Both the position numbers and the translations under genes were made by a program. From contig JARGFQ010000006.1 in assembly GCA_029210565.1 (NCBI GenBank), positions 62,001 to 126,000 of the forward strand: a stretch of DNA of 64,000 nt, read 5' to 3'. Position 1 is the stretch's first letter; every line of letters starts with the position of its first letter. This DNA is from Bacteroidales bacterium. GTDB taxonomy: Bacteria > Bacteroidota > Bacteroidia > Bacteroidales > VadinHA17. The notes under the pieces are model-generated. The model was not told the origin of the DNA, did no database searches, and worked only from the letters and a program-made list of their open reading frames with translations. Of the stretch, positions 16,193 through 25,830 are shown in pieces.

Positions 16193-19100
16193 TTGAAAAG
16201 ATTTGTCACAGAGGCATTGGCTGAGAGGATCCTGGTCCTCGACGGGGCCATGGGTACCATGATACAGCGCCACCGGCTTACCGAGGAGCAGTACCGCGGT
16301 CAGCAGTTTGTGTCGCACCCTCAGCCGCTAAAGGGCAACAACGACCTGCTCAGCATCACGCAGCCTGACATAATACGCAATATACATCTCGAATACCTTG
16401 AGGCCGGTGCTGACATCATCAGCACCAACACCTTCAACGCCAGCAGGATCTCGCAGTCCGACTACGGCATTGATGATTGTGTTCAGGCCATCAACGTTGC
16501 TGCTGCCACACTGGCGCGGGAAGCCGCGGAGCAGTATGCCGGCCGGACAGGCAGGGAGGTGTGGGTGGCAGGATCAGTGGGACCCACCAACCGCACTGCC
16601 TCCATGTCGCCCGACGTGAACGATCCCGGCGTCCGCACCGTCACCTTTGCGGACCTGGCGGAAGCCTACGGGGAGCAGGTGAGAGGGCTCATCGACGGTG
16701 GGGTCGATATCATATTGGTGGAGACGGTATTTGACGGCCTGAATGCCAAGGCGGCACTCTTTGCCATCAGCGGCGTGATGGAAGAAAAGGGGATTGAGAT
16801 TCCAGTCATGGTCTCAGGCACCATCACCGATGCCAGCGGTCGCACGCTGACGGGACAGACCCTGGAGGCGTTTCTCATAACCATGTCGCACTTCCCGCTG
16901 CTGAGCATAGGGCTGAACTGCGCCCTGGGAGCCGAGCAGCTCAGGCCCTTCATCGAAGAGATATCGACGAAGGCACCCTTCTTCGTCTCGGCACATCCCA
17001 ACGCCGGTCTGCCAAACCAGTTTGCGGAGTATGATCAGTCGCCCGACTATATGGGCAACATCATAAGGAGTTTTCTGCAGAACGGCTGGGTTAACATCAT
17101 CGGCGGCTGCTGCGGTACCAACCCTGACCATATAAGGGTGATAGCCTCGCGGGCCGCCGGGCAGAAGCCGCGAACAGTGCCGGAGAGGAAACACATAACG
17201 TCGCTGGCGGGACTGGAACCGCTGGTGATCCGTCCGGAAACCAATTTTATTAATATAGGCGAACGAACAAACGTTGCCGGCTCCATAAAATTTGCAAGAC
17301 TGATACGCGAGGGTAACTTCCAGGCGGCGCTGGATGTGGCGCGCGACCAGGTGGAGGGCGGAGCACAGGTTATTGACATCTGCATGGATGATGCCATGAT
17401 CGACGGCGTGGCAGCAATAACCCGGTTTATCAACCTGGTCATGAGTGAGCCTGACATAGCCAAACTGCCAATCATGGTCGACTCCTCGAAGTGGGAGGTG
17501 CTGGAGGCCGGGCTGCAGTGCATACAGGGCAAGCCGGTGGTCAACTCCATCAGCCTGAAGGAGGGCGAAGAGGATTTCCTGAAGAAGGCACGGCTGGTGC
17601 GACGCTACGGTGCTGCTGCGGTGATCATGCTCTTCGATGAGCGTGGGCAGGCTGACACCTTCGAGAGAAGAAAAGAGGTGGCCGACAGGTCATACCGGCT
17701 GCTGACGGAGGAGATCGGATTCCCGCCGGAAGACATCTTCATCGACCCTAACATACTGGCCATCGCCACGGGCATTGAGGAGCACAACAACTACGCCGTC
17801 GATTACATAAGCTGCACGGAATATATCAAGGCCAATCTGCCGTATGCCAGGGTGAGCGGCGGGGTGAGCAACCTCTCCTTCTCCTTCCGGGGCAATAACC
17901 CTGTGAGGGAGGCGATGCACTCCGTCTTCCTTTATCATGCAATCAGGGCCGGCATGGACATGGGGATCGTCAACCCTGGCCTTCTTCAGGTATATACCTC
18001 CATCGAGCCTGACCTGCTGCAGCTGACGGAGGATGTGGTGCTTAACCGCAGGAAGGATGCCACAGACAGGCTGCTGCAGTATGCCTCGGGAATGAAGGAG
18101 GAGAAGCAGGAGGAGACCACAAAACGACTGGAGTGGAGGGATGCTGATGTGGTGAGCCGCATCAAGCATGCGCTGGTAAACGGCATTGACACTTTCATCG
18201 GGGAGGACGTTGAGGAGGCGCGGCCGCAGTATGAGAGGGCGCTGAGGGTGATAGAGGGGCCGCTGATGGCCGGCATGAACGAGGTGGGCGACCTGTTCGG
18301 GTCGGGACGCATGTTCCTGCCCCAGGTAGTCAAGAGCGCCAGGGTGATGAAGAAGGCCGTGGCACGGCTGACACCCTTCATTGAGGCGGAGATGAAGAGC
18401 GGTGAGGCATCATCGGCCGGTAAGGTGCTGCTGGCAACGGTCAAGGGCGACGTGCATGACATAGGGAAGAACATCGTGGGAGTGATACTCTCGTGCAATA
18501 ACTACGAGGTGATTGACCTGGGGGTGATGGTGCCGGCGGAAAAAATACTGGAAACGGCTGAAAAAGAGAAGGTTGACTTCATCGGGCTGTCGGGACTTAT
18601 AACCCCGTCGCTCGAGGAGATGGTGCATATCGCATCGCTGATGGAAGAGAGAGGCATAAAGACACCGCTGCTGATCGGCGGGGCAACAACCTCGGAGATA
18701 CATACTGCGGTGAGGATAGCCCCGGTATATTCATACAACGCTGTCTATGTGAAGGATGCATCGCGGGCCGTGCCCGTGATGTCGGGACTGGCGGCGGCGG
18801 ACGGCTCCCTGGGCATCTCGCTGAAGGATAAGTATGAGAAGCTGCGCCGCGACCATGAAGCTTCGAGAAAGGAGAAGAAGCTGGTAACGCTGGCGGCTGC
18901 CAGGCAGAACGGGTTGCGCACCGTGACTCCCATGCCTGCCCCGGCTATGCCGGGAGTGATTAACTCCGGGCCGGTGAGCCTGAGGACGCTGGCTGAGTAT
19001 ATCGACTGGACATTCTTCTTCTTTGCCTGGAAGATCAACGGCAAGTACCCTGATATCTTCAATGATCCCGTCAAAGGAGCTGAGGCCAGGAAGCTGTATG

Positions 19101-19858
19101 ATGATGCCCTGGCAATGATTGAGAGGATCATAAACGAGGAGCTGATGGTTGCCGAAGCCCTGTCGGGCATCTTCCCGGCGGAGCGCCACGACGACGATGT
19201 CAGGCTGATCACACGTGAGGGCAGTGGATCCGGCAGCGGCGAATCTCGATCCGCCACTGCCACCGCCACCGGCGAGGCGTGGCTTCGCTTCCTGCGCAAC
19301 CAGGAGGAGAAGGAGGCGGGGCATCATAATCTCTGCCTGGCCGATTTCGTGGCGGAAAAGGATGATCACGCGGGACTGTTCGTGGTGACGGTGAAGAGCG
19401 TTGAGAAGCTGCCCGCGGACATTGCCGGCGACGACTACCATACGATCATGTTGAGGATACTGGCGGACCGCTTCGCCGAGGCTGCCGCCGAGTGGCTGCA
19501 CCGCGAGATACGCGTCAGGCACTGGGGCTATGCTGCCGGCGAGACTCTTACCGCAGCAGAGATGTTCAAGGTCAAGTACCAGGGCATCAGGCCGGCGCCG
19601 GGCTATCCTGCCTGTCCTGACCACACCGGCAAGCAGGTGATCTTTGACCTCCTCAGGGCGCCGGAGACAATTGGCGTGACGCTGACGGAGAGTTTCGTGA
19701 TGGTGCCTGTTTCTTCAGTTTGCGGTTATATCTTCGCATCGCCGGAATCGTCATATTTCAACGTGGGCACGATAGGAAGGGACCAGCTTGAGGACTATGC
19801 TGCACGGTGCGGGATAACCGTTGAGGAGGCTGCCAGGTGGCTGGCGCCGAATCTTTAG
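16193..19858 (+). CDS. metH: Cobalamin-dependent methionine synthase
   Basis: MetH transfers a methyl group from methyltetrahydrofolate to homocysteine through cobalamin. The 1221-residue length fits the full form. The homocysteine domain has zinc cysteines in GLNCALG (near 240) and [10 protein letters not shown] (near 304). The pterin domain starts around 340 ([13 protein letters not shown]). The B12 domain has DVHDIGKN (near 752, the His ligand). The reactivation domain begins near 930 and has [12 protein letters not shown] near 1132. The start is a TTG, the only one that keeps [21 protein letters not shown] intact. A short Gly/Ser/Ala/Thr insertion (about 1008-1026) sits in the reactivation domain. 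Its neighbours are metF and metK. Cobalamin must be made elsewhere or imported. Confidence 0.96.
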   Translation: MKRFVTEALAERILVLDGAMGTMIQRHRLTEEQYRGQQFVSHPQPLKGNNDLLSITQPDIIRNIHLEYLEAGADIISTNTFNASRISQSDYGIDDCVQAINVAAATLAREAAEQYAGRTGREVWVAGSVGPTNRTASMSPDVNDPGVRTVTFADLAEAYGEQVRGLIDGGVDIILVETVFDGLNAKAALFAISGVMEEKGIEIPVMVSGTITDASGRTLTGQTLEAFLITMSHFPLLSIGLNCALGAEQLRPFIEEISTKAPFFVSAHPNAGLPNQFAEYDQSPDYMGNIIRSFLQNGWVNIIGGCCGTNPDHIRVIASRAAGQKPRTVPERKHITSLAGLEPLVIRPETNFINIGERTNVAGSIKFARLIREGNFQAALDVARDQVEGGAQVIDICMDDAMIDGVAAITRFINLVMSEPDIAKLPIMVDSSKWEVLEAGLQCIQGKPVVNSISLKEGEEDFLKKARLVRRYGAAAVIMLFDERGQADTFERRKEVADRSYRLLTEEIGFPPEDIFIDPNILAIATGIEEHNNYAVDYISCTEYIKANLPYARVSGGVSNLSFSFRGNNPVREAMHSVFLYHAIRAGMDMGIVNPGLLQVYTSIEPDLLQLTEDVVLNRRKDATDRLLQYASGMKEEKQEETTKRLEWRDADVVSRIKHALVNGIDTFIGEDVEEARPQYERALRVIEGPLMAGMNEVGDLFGSGRMFLPQVVKSARVMKKAVARLTPFIEAEMKSGEASSAGKVLLATVKGDVHDIGKNIVGVILSCNNYEVIDLGVMVPAEKILETAEKEKVDFIGLSGLITPSLEEMVHIASLMEERGIKTPLLIGGATTSEIHTAVRIAPVYSYNAVYVKDASRAVPVMSGLAAADGSLGISLKDKYEKLRRDHEASRKEKKLVTLAAARQNGLRTVTPMPAPAMPGVINSGPVSLRTLAEYIDWTFFFFAWKINGKYPDIFNDPVKGAEARKLYDDALAMIERIINEELMVAEALSGIFPAERHDDDVRLITREGSGSGSGESRSATATATGEAWLRFLRNQEEKEAGHHNLCLADFVAEKDDHAGLFVVTVKSVEKLPADIAGDDYHTIMLRILADRFAEAAAEWLHREIRVRHWGYAAGETLTAAEMFKVKYQGIRPAPGYPACPDHTGKQVIFDLLRAPETIGVTLTESFVMVPVSSVCGYIFASPESSYFNVGTIGRDQLEDYAARCGITVEEAARWLAPNL

Positions 19859-19863
19859 ATTTG
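19856..19863 (+). promoter_or_regulatory. metF promoter -7 element overlapping the metH stop
   Basis: TAGATTTG (TAnnTTTG) begins with the metH stop codon TAG and ends 5 nt before the leader hairpin at 19868. It would let metF be expressed independently of metH. Confidence 0.45.
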
Positions 19864-19867
19864 CAAT

Positions 19868-19937
19868 ATGAAACCCACATGACTTACACATATCAAAAAC
19901 ATGAATTCAATTAGTTTTCAATCATGTGCGGTTGCAT
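19868..19937 (+). promoter_or_regulatory. Shared leader hairpin, copy before metF
   Basis: The 5' arm ATGAAACCCACATGA (19868-19882) pairs with the 3' arm ATCATGTGCGGTTGCAT (19921-19937), with one bulged C and a mismatch at pair 4, the same position as in the other copies. The loop is 38 nt. The metF ATG is 29 nt downstream. Confidence 0.55.
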
Positions 19938-19965
19938 CTGACCTTATACATCAATTTTTCCACGG

Positions 19966-20928
19966 ATGAAAGGACCGACAGTCATTGATCTTATCAACAG
20001 CACGAAGAAGCCGCTCTTCACGTTTGAGCTGCTGCCTCCGCTGAAGGGGCACAGCATAGAGCGTATCTACAACACCATTGAGGGACTGCTGGAGTACGAG
20101 CCGGCATATATCAACTTCACCTCGCACCGCAATGAGGTGGTGCTGGCCGAGAGGCCTGACGGGCTGCTGGAGAGGCGTACGACGCGTAAGAGGCCCGGGA
20201 CCATTGCCCTTGCCGCTGCAGTGAAGTACAAGTATAATGTCAACGTGGTGCCGCACATCCTCTGCGGCGGCTTCTCGAAGGAGGAGACGGAGAACGCACT
20301 GATAGAGATGAATTTTCTGGGTATCAACGATGTGCTGGCCCTGCGCGGCGATCCTCCCAGGGGCAGCCGTGCCTTTATACCCGACCCGGGAGGTCACAGT
20401 AACACCAACGAGCTGGTGAAGCAGATAACCGATATGAACCGCGGCCATTATCTTGACCCGGATCTGAAGAACACTGCTGCAACATCTTTCTGCATCGGCG
20501 TGGCCGGTTATCCCGAGAAGCATTTTGAGGCTCCGAATATGAAGAGCGACATGGTCAACCTGAAGCGCAAGGTGGATGCGGGAGCGTGTTACATTGTCAC
20601 GCAGATGTTTTTCGACAATGAAAAATTCTATGCTTTCCGTGATGCTCTGCGCGCCATTGGGGTGACGGTGCCGCTGATACCCGGTATCAAGCCTGTCTCG
20701 GCAATGACCGATGTTAATCTCCTGCCTCAGACCTTCCATATCGACATGCCTGAGGAGCTGGTTCACGAGCTGTCAAGATGCCGCAGTGATGAGGAGGCGA
20801 GGGAGGTGGGCATAGAGTGGGCGGCAGCCCAGAGCCGCGATCTCCTTAAAAACGAAGTGCCGGGGATACATTACTATACCCTCGGCAGATCGGATAACAT
20901 TGCAAGAATTGTCAAAGCCTCATACTAG
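19966..20928 (+). CDS. metF: Methylenetetrahydrofolate reductase
   Basis: MetF reduces 5,10-methylenetetrahydrofolate to 5-methyltetrahydrofolate with FAD and NAD(P)H and supplies the methyl donor for MetH, whose gene lies just upstream. The 320-residue single-domain form is typical. Recognisable features are the N-terminal FTFELLPPLKG strand with the catalytic Glu, ALRGDPPRG, FCIGVAGYPEKH and ACYIVTQMFFDNEKF, followed by PLIPGIKPV. The gene is preceded by a promoter and a leader hairpin. Its last codons (IVKASY, stop) are the first unit of a 45-bp tandem array leading into the convergent metK gene. Confidence 0.96.
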   Translation: MKGPTVIDLINSTKKPLFTFELLPPLKGHSIERIYNTIEGLLEYEPAYINFTSHRNEVVLAERPDGLLERRTTRKRPGTIALAAAVKYKYNVNVVPHILCGGFSKEETENALIEMNFLGINDVLALRGDPPRGSRAFIPDPGGHSNTNELVKQITDMNRGHYLDPDLKNTAATSFCIGVAGYPEKHFEAPNMKSDMVNLKRKVDAGACYIVTQMFFDNEKFYAFRDALRAIGVTVPLIPGIKPVSAMTDVNLLPQTFHIDMPEELVHELSRCRSDEEAREVGIEWAAAQSRDLLKNEVPGIHYYTLGRSDNIARIVKASY

Positions 20929-21111
20929 AGGCTGGCATCCAGCGTGTTACATATTGTCAAAGCCTCATCCCAAAAGTTTGTCAGTCAGTGTGCTGCCCGT
21001 TGTCACAGCCTCATCCCAGAGGATGGCAACCAGCCAGTCACGTGTTGTCGATACCTCGAATCAGAGGCTGATAGCCAACCCGGCACGGGTTGTCGATCTC
21101 TCGAACTAAAG
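20909..21111. repeat. 45-bp tandem array between metF and metK
   Basis: TTGTC-headed units start at 20909, 20954, 21000, 21045 and 21090, a spacing of 45, 46, 45 and 45. Unit 1 contains the end and stop codon of metF; the last, partial unit runs into the stop of metK. Units 1, 3 and 4 carry a small hairpin CCTC-N6-GAGG, so the array may help terminate both convergent transcripts. Confidence 0.85.
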
Positions 21112-22365
21112 TCCGAAAGCCTTTTTGATTGCTCCCACCCTGTTGAGTTCTTCCCACTTGAAGAGGGTGACCTTTATGGTCTTGTCCGGCTTCTCGTTGA
21201 ATGACCTGAAGGTCTTCTCCACCGTGACGGGTGTGCGGCCCATATGACCGTAGGCGGCCGTTTCGAGGTATATCGGCTTGCGCAGCCCATACTCCTTCGC
21301 TATCATCGCCGGACGAAGGTCGAACATCTTACCGATCATTTCGGCAATCTCACCGTCGCTCTGTTTCACCTTCGAGGTGCCGAAGGTGTTCACATAGATA
21401 CCTACCGGCTGTGCCACGCCGATGGCGTATGATACCTGCACCAGCATCTCGCGTGCTACGCCGGCAGCGACCATATTTTTGGCTATATGACGTGCTGCGT
21501 ATGCTGCCGAGCGGTCTACCTTCGAGGGGTCCTTGCCCGAGAAGGCGCCGCCGCCGTGGGCACCGCGGCCGCCGTAGGTGTCGACGATGATCTTGCGTCC
21601 CGTCAGTCCGCTGTCACCGTGAGGCCCGCCGATGACAAACTTGCCCGTCGGGTTGACATGGTAAATAATTTTTGAATCAAAAAGCTTTTGTAAATCTTTG
21701 CCCAGTTGCGCCTTCACCCTCGGGACCAGGATATTAATGACATCCTTTTTGATCGTCTCCAGCATTTTTTTCTCATCCCTGTCGAAATCGTCATGCTGCG
21801 TTGAGACCACGATGGTATGCACTCTCTTCGGTGTGCCGTCATCACTGTATTCGATGGTGACCTGCGACTTGGAGTCGGGCCTGAGGTATTTCATCTGGTT
21901 ACCCTCGCGACGTATTTCGGCGAGCTGATAGACAAGCTCGTGGGCTATGTCGAGTGAGAGGGGAAGGTAGTTATCGGTCTCATTGACCGCGTAGCCGAAC
22001 ATCATCCCCTGGTCGCCTGCGCCCTGCTCCTCCTTCTTCTGGCGGACGACGCCCTGGTTGATGTCGGGCGACTGTTCATGGATGGCAGAGAAGACGCCGC
22101 AGGAGTTGCCGTCGAACATATAATCGGCCTTAGTGTAGCCGATTTTATTGATGACCTCGCGGATTATTGTCTGCACGTCGATGTAGGTTTTTGTTCTGAC
22201 CTCGCCGGCCACCACCACCTGGCCGGTGGTGACGAGGGTCTCACATGCGACTTTTGAGTCGGGGTCCCATGCCAGGAAGTTGTCGAGGAGTGCGTCAGAG
22301 ATCTGGTCGGCAACCTTGTCGGGGTGGCCTTCGGATACGGATTCAGAAGTAAATAGATAGCTCAT
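21106..22365 (-). CDS. metK: S-adenosylmethionine synthase
   Basis: MetK makes S-adenosylmethionine from methionine and ATP in the cytoplasm. The 419-residue protein has the ATP/Mg motif [18 protein letters not shown] at its N-terminus, [12 protein letters not shown], and the P-loop-like [16 protein letters not shown]. The ATG at 22365 ([10 protein letters not shown]) was chosen. The longer frame up to 22455 has a non-conserved basic N-terminus and overlaps a SAM-II-like riboswitch. Its leader is about 120 nt long from the promoter at 22491-22498. The gene converges with metF across a tandem repeat array. Confidence 0.97.
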   Translation of the reverse strand: MSYLFTSESVSEGHPDKVADQISDALLDNFLAWDPDSKVACETLVTTGQVVVAGEVRTKTYIDVQTIIREVINKIGYTKADYMFDGNSCGVFSAIHEQSPDINQGVVRQKKEEQGAGDQGMMFGYAVNETDNYLPLSLDIAHELVYQLAEIRREGNQMKYLRPDSKSQVTIEYSDDGTPKRVHTIVVSTQHDDFDRDEKKMLETIKKDVINILVPRVKAQLGKDLQKLFDSKIIYHVNPTGKFVIGGPHGDSGLTGRKIIVDTYGGRGAHGGGAFSGKDPSKVDRSAAYAARHIAKNMVAAGVAREMLVQVSYAIGVAQPVGIYVNTFGTSKVKQSDGEIAEMIGKMFDLRPAMIAKEYGLRKPIYLETAAYGHMGRTPVTVEKTFRSFNEKPDKTIKVTLFKWEELNRVGAIKKAFGL

Positions 22366-22424
22366 CTGTTTTTTTTTACGTTTAACAATGGCAGGGACGG
22401 ATTGTTGAAAAGCAGCGGTTGGAT

Positions 22425-22476
22425 ACCGTTTTAGCATTTTTTTCCGTGGTTGCAATCAGCGCAAATCTGTCCACCT
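22425..22476 (-). promoter_or_regulatory. SAM-II-like riboswitch in the metK leader
   Basis: Read on the minus strand, GGTGG pairs with AACCAC to form P1. The loop contains GATTTG and then GATTGCAA, and P1 is followed by an A-rich run and GCTAAAACGG. This is the conserved order of the SAM-II (SAM-alpha) aptamer: GTGG, GAUUUG, UUGCA, CCAC, AAA, GCUAAA. SAM-II is known mainly from Alphaproteobacteria and also from Bacteroidota, before methionine genes. GCTAAA is about 60 nt from the ATG, so direct masking of the start is not obvious. The pseudoknot pairs were not computed. Confidence 0.7.
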
Positions 22477-22490
22477 GTCGTATAACGGGA

Positions 22491-22498
22491 CAAAGATA
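22491..22498 (-). promoter_or_regulatory. metK promoter -7 element
   Basis: On the minus strand this reads TATCTTTG (TAnnTTTG), just upstream of the riboswitch, so the whole aptamer would be transcribed. Confidence 0.6.
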
Positions 22499-22627
22499 AT
22501 CGTTTTCAGGCAATATTTCAAAATTGCAGGTAACAAGCAACCTGAGACCATAGAAGGTGAAACCCGCCAGGCAGAGTTACCCATATTTTGTGTAGCCCCG
22601 CACTGTATCTGAGACATTGTTGGTTGC

Positions 22628-23464
22628 TTAATCTTTGGATAAAAATCCACGGACAGACTCCAGCATTTTAAGCTCATCTGCGGAGAGGGGGCGGGATGGC
22701 GGAGGCGTGACATCTCCTCTTTCGCCAAGGTCATAGTAGTTATAAGCAACGGTCTTAGAATAGGATTCCTGAATAAAGCAGCATTCCGTATGGGAGGAGA
22801 TTCGGATGGGATTGCTCAAAGTTTCTCCTCCATCTATGTCTGTTTTCTGCCATAATTCATAGATGTAACAGTCAAGGTCTTCAGAAACTGACATTTGGGG
22901 CGAGGGCAATGCAGCAGAATCAATATAGTGTAGCACGCTCCCATCAGGTTGACAGACATATGCTGCAAGGAATTCACAATGCAGGCTCTCCACCAAAATG
23001 GTACCTGAGAAGGGCGATTGCCCTCCCTTAACAGATGGTATATCCAACCTATCCCGAATAATATAGACAATTTCTCCCTGCATGGAACCGTCTGCTCCCT
23101 TATTCACCATTAGGAAGGAGATTGCGCCTAAAGTGAAACTGTAGGGACTAGTGGAACAACTGATGAAGTAATTCTCTTCATAATCCAGCGGGGTTACAGC
23201 AGCGTGACCGCGATACCATTTTTGAATAGTCGCTTTCTCCCATTGAGGACTTCTGAGAGGGATCATTGAATGATCTTTAGTTTCGGTATTACGTATTTGC
23301 TCCTCATAAAAAGTTCGATACTCGGTAATGGCATCCGGAATAGAACCGGCCTGAATATTGACTTTATGACCGGAGGTCAAAACTGTAATAAATGCCAGAG
23401 CAGGGATCAGTGACAGGCTGATGATAAGATTTGCTTTATTGTGAAGAAAGAATAATAATTTCAT
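22628..23464 (-). CDS. Exported protein of unknown function
   Basis: I do not recognise this 278-residue protein. The ATG at 23464 gives MKLLFFLHNKANLIISLSLIPALAFITVL, a signal peptide or N-terminal membrane anchor; an ATG six codons upstream is also possible. The rest is a soluble mixed alpha/beta sequence with many aromatic residues (YEENYFISCSTSPYSFTLGAISFLMV) and four or more Cys, ending LSADELKMLESVRGFLSKD. Codon use is more AT-rich than in the flanking metK and gldA regions, as it is for the neighbouring ATPase, which suggests an acquired patch. CAAAAATA at 23470-23477 reads TATTTTTG on the minus strand but lies only 6 nt from the chosen start, so it may not be its promoter. Confidence 0.55.
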   Translation of the reverse strand: MKLLFFLHNKANLIISLSLIPALAFITVLTSGHKVNIQAGSIPDAITEYRTFYEEQIRNTETKDHSMIPLRSPQWEKATIQKWYRGHAAVTPLDYEENYFISCSTSPYSFTLGAISFLMVNKGADGSMQGEIVYIIRDRLDIPSVKGGQSPFSGTILVESLHCEFLAAYVCQPDGSVLHYIDSAALPSPQMSVSEDLDCYIYELWQKTDIDGGETLSNPIRISSHTECCFIQESYSKTVAYNYYDLGERGDVTPPPSRPLSADELKMLESVRGFLSKD

Positions 23465-23664
23465 GATTACAAAAATATTCAATTTCCTTCAATTTCGATT
23501 TTAGCGCATTCACTTGGCTACTTAATTGTTTGTGCCGTTCTTCGCTTTATCATACCAGGCCTTGATTGGTTAGCCCTCTGGAAAATACAGATGATGAGAT
23601 GGCTCTGGTTTTTCATGCCCCAAGTTGATTCTACGAACAATTTTTCCTTTGGCTCTCCGGGTTA

Positions 23665-23717
23665 ATTACGCAAAATGTATTACGCAAAATGTATAATACA
23701 AAATGTATAAAAAATGT
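23665..23717 (+). promoter_or_regulatory. 14-bp direct repeats (operator-like) at the AAA ATPase promoter
   Basis: Units ATTACGCAAAATGT (23665), ATTACGCAAAATGT (23679) and ATAATACAAAATGT (23693), then a shorter ATAAAAAATGT (23707), follow each other without spacers and abut the -7 element. The regular phasing suggests binding by a repressor or activator, perhaps the gene's own product. Confidence 0.6.
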
Positions 23718-23718
23718 T

Positions 23719-23726
23719 TATATTTG
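23719..23726 (+). promoter_or_regulatory. Promoter -7 element of the AAA ATPase gene
   Basis: TATATTTG matches TAnnTTTG, 20 nt before the ATG. The 14-bp repeats occupy the expected -33 region. Confidence 0.6.
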
Positions 23727-23745
23727 TAGTTAAACAGGCTTTGTT

Positions 23746-24876
23746 ATGATTACAAAAAATCCTTTTCCGGTAGTCGGATATCACGGACCATCAATGTTTT
23801 GTGACAGGGAGAAAGAAACTGACAAGCTTTCGGGAAACCTGCGGAGCGGGCTCAATACGACGCTTATTTCTCTTCGAAGAATGGGAAAAACAGCGTTGAT
23901 ATATCACGTATTTAATCAAATATTAAAAGCAAAACAGTCGATTTGTCTGTATGTGGACCTCTATCCTACCAGAAGCATTAAGGATCTTACAAGACAACTG
24001 GCAACAGCTTCGATTAATGTGCATCCTGAAAAAAAATGGGCGGGGAAACGTTTTCTTTCATTCCTGAAGGGCTTAAGGCCGGTGATAACCTATGATTCCC
24101 TGACCGGAGCGCCCGGGGTCAGGTTTGAATACTCCGCGCAGTCAGATTATGAGATTACAATCGCTGCTCTGCTGAATTTCCTGAATGACCAGGGGGCCGA
24201 TATTTATCTTGCCTTTGATGAATTTCAGGTGATCGCATCATATGAGGAAGGTAATGCTGAGGCAATGCTCAGGACGATGATCCAACCCCTGAATAATGTT
24301 CATTTCCTGTTCAGTGGCAGCAACAGGCATATGATGACCGAGATCTTCAATAGTTCAAAGAGGCCTTTCTTCGCAAGCACAAGGATAATAAGCCTGCCGC
24401 CGATACCTGAGGAAAGTTACAGCCTGTTTATTGCGGAGAAGTTTATGGAAAACAAAAGAAAAATATCTCCGGAAGCAATCGGTTTTATTCTGGAGTGGAC
24501 CCGCAGGCATACCTATTATACTCAGTCTGTTTGTAACACACTTTTCAGTTCCGGCGGCAGAGAAATAGATATTCATTCTGTAAAAGAAATTTGCGGAGAA
24601 ATACTCGATGAACAGGAAAAGACTTTCCTGCAGTACAGGAATCTGCTTACGGGAAACCAATGGAAGCTCCTTATGGCTGTTGCAAAGGAGGGGAATGTAT
24701 ACAAACCCCATTCAGGGGAGTTCGTTAGCAAGCATTCTCTTGGCACACCTGCCTCAATCACAAGAGCAATTGATGCGCTGTTGACAAAAGAGATGATCTA
24801 TGAGGAGAGTAACAGCAGCGGGAAATATTATTCCGTGTACGATCTCTTCCTGTCGAGGTGGCTGGAGAGGCAGTAG
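23746..24876 (+). CDS. AAA/STAND-type ATPase (ATPase_2, PF01637-like)
   Basis: This 376-residue protein belongs to the archaeal-type/Bacteroidota ATPase family often found in mobile or accessory DNA. The N-terminal FVDREKE-like box reads MFCDREKETDKL. The P-loop is LRRMGKTALIYH (near residue 42), Walker B is YLAFDEFQVI (near 155), and the sensor is FLFSGSNRHMM. The C-terminus (about 300-376) looks like a winged helix (HSLGTPASITRAIDALLTKEMIYEE), which could bind DNA. The gene is AT-richer than its surroundings and alone on its strand, and it has an array of 14-bp direct repeats at its promoter. The role of the family is not established; defence, regulation or mobile-element upkeep are all possible. 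Confidence 0.8.
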   Translation: MITKNPFPVVGYHGPSMFCDREKETDKLSGNLRSGLNTTLISLRRMGKTALIYHVFNQILKAKQSICLYVDLYPTRSIKDLTRQLATASINVHPEKKWAGKRFLSFLKGLRPVITYDSLTGAPGVRFEYSAQSDYEITIAALLNFLNDQGADIYLAFDEFQVIASYEEGNAEAMLRTMIQPLNNVHFLFSGSNRHMMTEIFNSSKRPFFASTRIISLPPIPEESYSLFIAEKFMENKRKISPEAIGFILEWTRRHTYYTQSVCNTLFSSGGREIDIHSVKEICGEILDEQEKTFLQYRNLLTGNQWKLLMAVAKEGNVYKPHSGEFVSKHSLGTPASITRAIDALLTKEMIYEESNSSGKYYSVYDLFLSRWLERQ

Positions 24877-24877
24877 G

Positions 24878-24973
24878 GATTTTCGATTTTCGAAATGCGA
24901 TTTCGCCGCAGACTGCCGTCCTCGGCCTTCAGCCCACAGTCAATCAATAAGTTATATACTGCCGACTGCCGTC
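24878..24973. repeat. Short repeats downstream of the AAA ATPase gene
   Basis: GATTTTCGATTTTCG (from 24878) is followed by further GCGATTTCG, and GACTGCCGTC occurs at 24911 and 24964. The first word recurs in inverted form at 25831-25852, on the other side of gldA. Confidence 0.55.
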
Positions 24974-25037
24974 CCGACCCTTCGTGTACGGGATTGAATC
25001 TCCTCCGATGTCGGAGCCTCAAACTGTTGACTGAAGA

Positions 25038-25748
25038 CTATTTTCCGGTCAGCTGGCGGAAGGTCTCCTCGAGGCGGGCGCCGGCGAGGGAGGAGATCTC
25101 TTCAATGGGGCCGTCGGCAACGATGCGGCCGTGGTCCAGTATTATCACGCGGCTGCAGATGGCCTCCACCTCCTGCATGATATGTGTTGAGAGCATCACG
25201 GTTTTTTCCTTTCCGGCCTCGGAGATGAGGTTGCGGATCTCCACTATCTGGTTGGGGTCGAGGCCGGTGGTGGCCTCATCGAGGATCAGCACCTGAGGGT
25301 CATGTATCAGCGCCTGTGCCAGTCCCACCCGCTGCCGGTAGCCCTTGGAGAGGGCCCCGATCTTCTTCCCCTGCTCCGGGGCCAGTCCCGTGCGCTCAAC
25401 TACCGAGTCGACGGCATTCTTCGCCCTGCCGCCGAGCCGGTAGATGTCTGCAACATACCCGAGGTACTCCCTGACATACATGTCAAGATAAAGAGGATTG
25501 TTTTCAGGGAGATACCCTATGAGCTTCTTCATCTCCGTGGCATCCGGTCCTGACGGTAGTCCGCATACCGTCACACTGCCGGCGTCGGCACGGAAATAAC
25601 CGGTGATGATCTTCATCATGGTCGACTTGCCGGCACCGTTGGGGCCGATGAAGCCTACTATCTCACCTGCAGGGATGGCAAAGGAGACGTCATCAAGGGC
25701 TTTCTGCTGCCCGTAGCTCTTCGTTACGTTACTGACTATTATGGACAT
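25038..25748 (-). CDS. gldA: Gliding-motility-type ABC transporter ATPase (GldA-like)
   Basis: The 236-residue ATP-binding subunit has Walker A GPNGAGKST near residue 37, signature LSKGYRQRVG near 134, Walker B LILDEATTGLDP and the H-loop LSTHIMQEVE. The stretch IGYLPENNPLYLDMYVREYLGYVADIY is characteristic of the GldA group. GldA works with the membrane proteins GldF and GldG; those genes are not in this window, so the partner is unknown. The Asp before the Walker B Glu is intact. The gene stands alone and is flanked on both sides by short repeats, some of them inverted copies of each other. Another multidrug-type ABC ATPase cannot be excluded. Confidence 0.75.
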   Translation of the reverse strand: MSIIVSNVTKSYGQQKALDDVSFAIPAGEIVGFIGPNGAGKSTMMKIITGYFRADAGSVTVCGLPSGPDATEMKKLIGYLPENNPLYLDMYVREYLGYVADIYRLGGRAKNAVDSVVERTGLAPEQGKKIGALSKGYRQRVGLAQALIHDPQVLILDEATTGLDPNQIVEIRNLISEAGKEKTVMLSTHIMQEVEAICSRVIILDHGRIVADGPIEEISSLAGARLEETFRQLTGK

Positions 25749-25753
25749 TAAGG

Positions 25754-25795
25754 ATTTGCGATTTGCGATTTGCGATGTGCGATGTGTGATTTGCG
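25754..25795. repeat. Six 7-bp tandem repeats upstream of gldA
   Basis: ATTTGCG three times, then ATGTGCG, ATGTGTG and ATTTGCG, 42 bp without a gap, starting only 5 nt upstream of the gldA start codon (within its leader or promoter region). The number of units could vary by slippage. Confidence 0.8.
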
Positions 25796-25830
25796 AATGG
25801 TACAGTTAATCAGGTAATTGATTCCTAAAT

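Noticed and set aside
18731..19624. Long open frame antisense to metH
   Set aside because: 297 codons opposite conserved MetH domains, His/Arg/Gln-rich as expected from the reverse of GC-rich coding DNA.
20909..21105. Possible CRISPR array between metF and metK
   Set aside because: The 45-bp units follow each other directly without spacers, and the first unit is coding sequence of metF. It is a plain tandem repeat.
22366..22455. Longer N-terminus for MetK
   Set aside because: The extra 30 residues are basic and not conserved in MetK, and the DNA overlaps the riboswitch-like leader.
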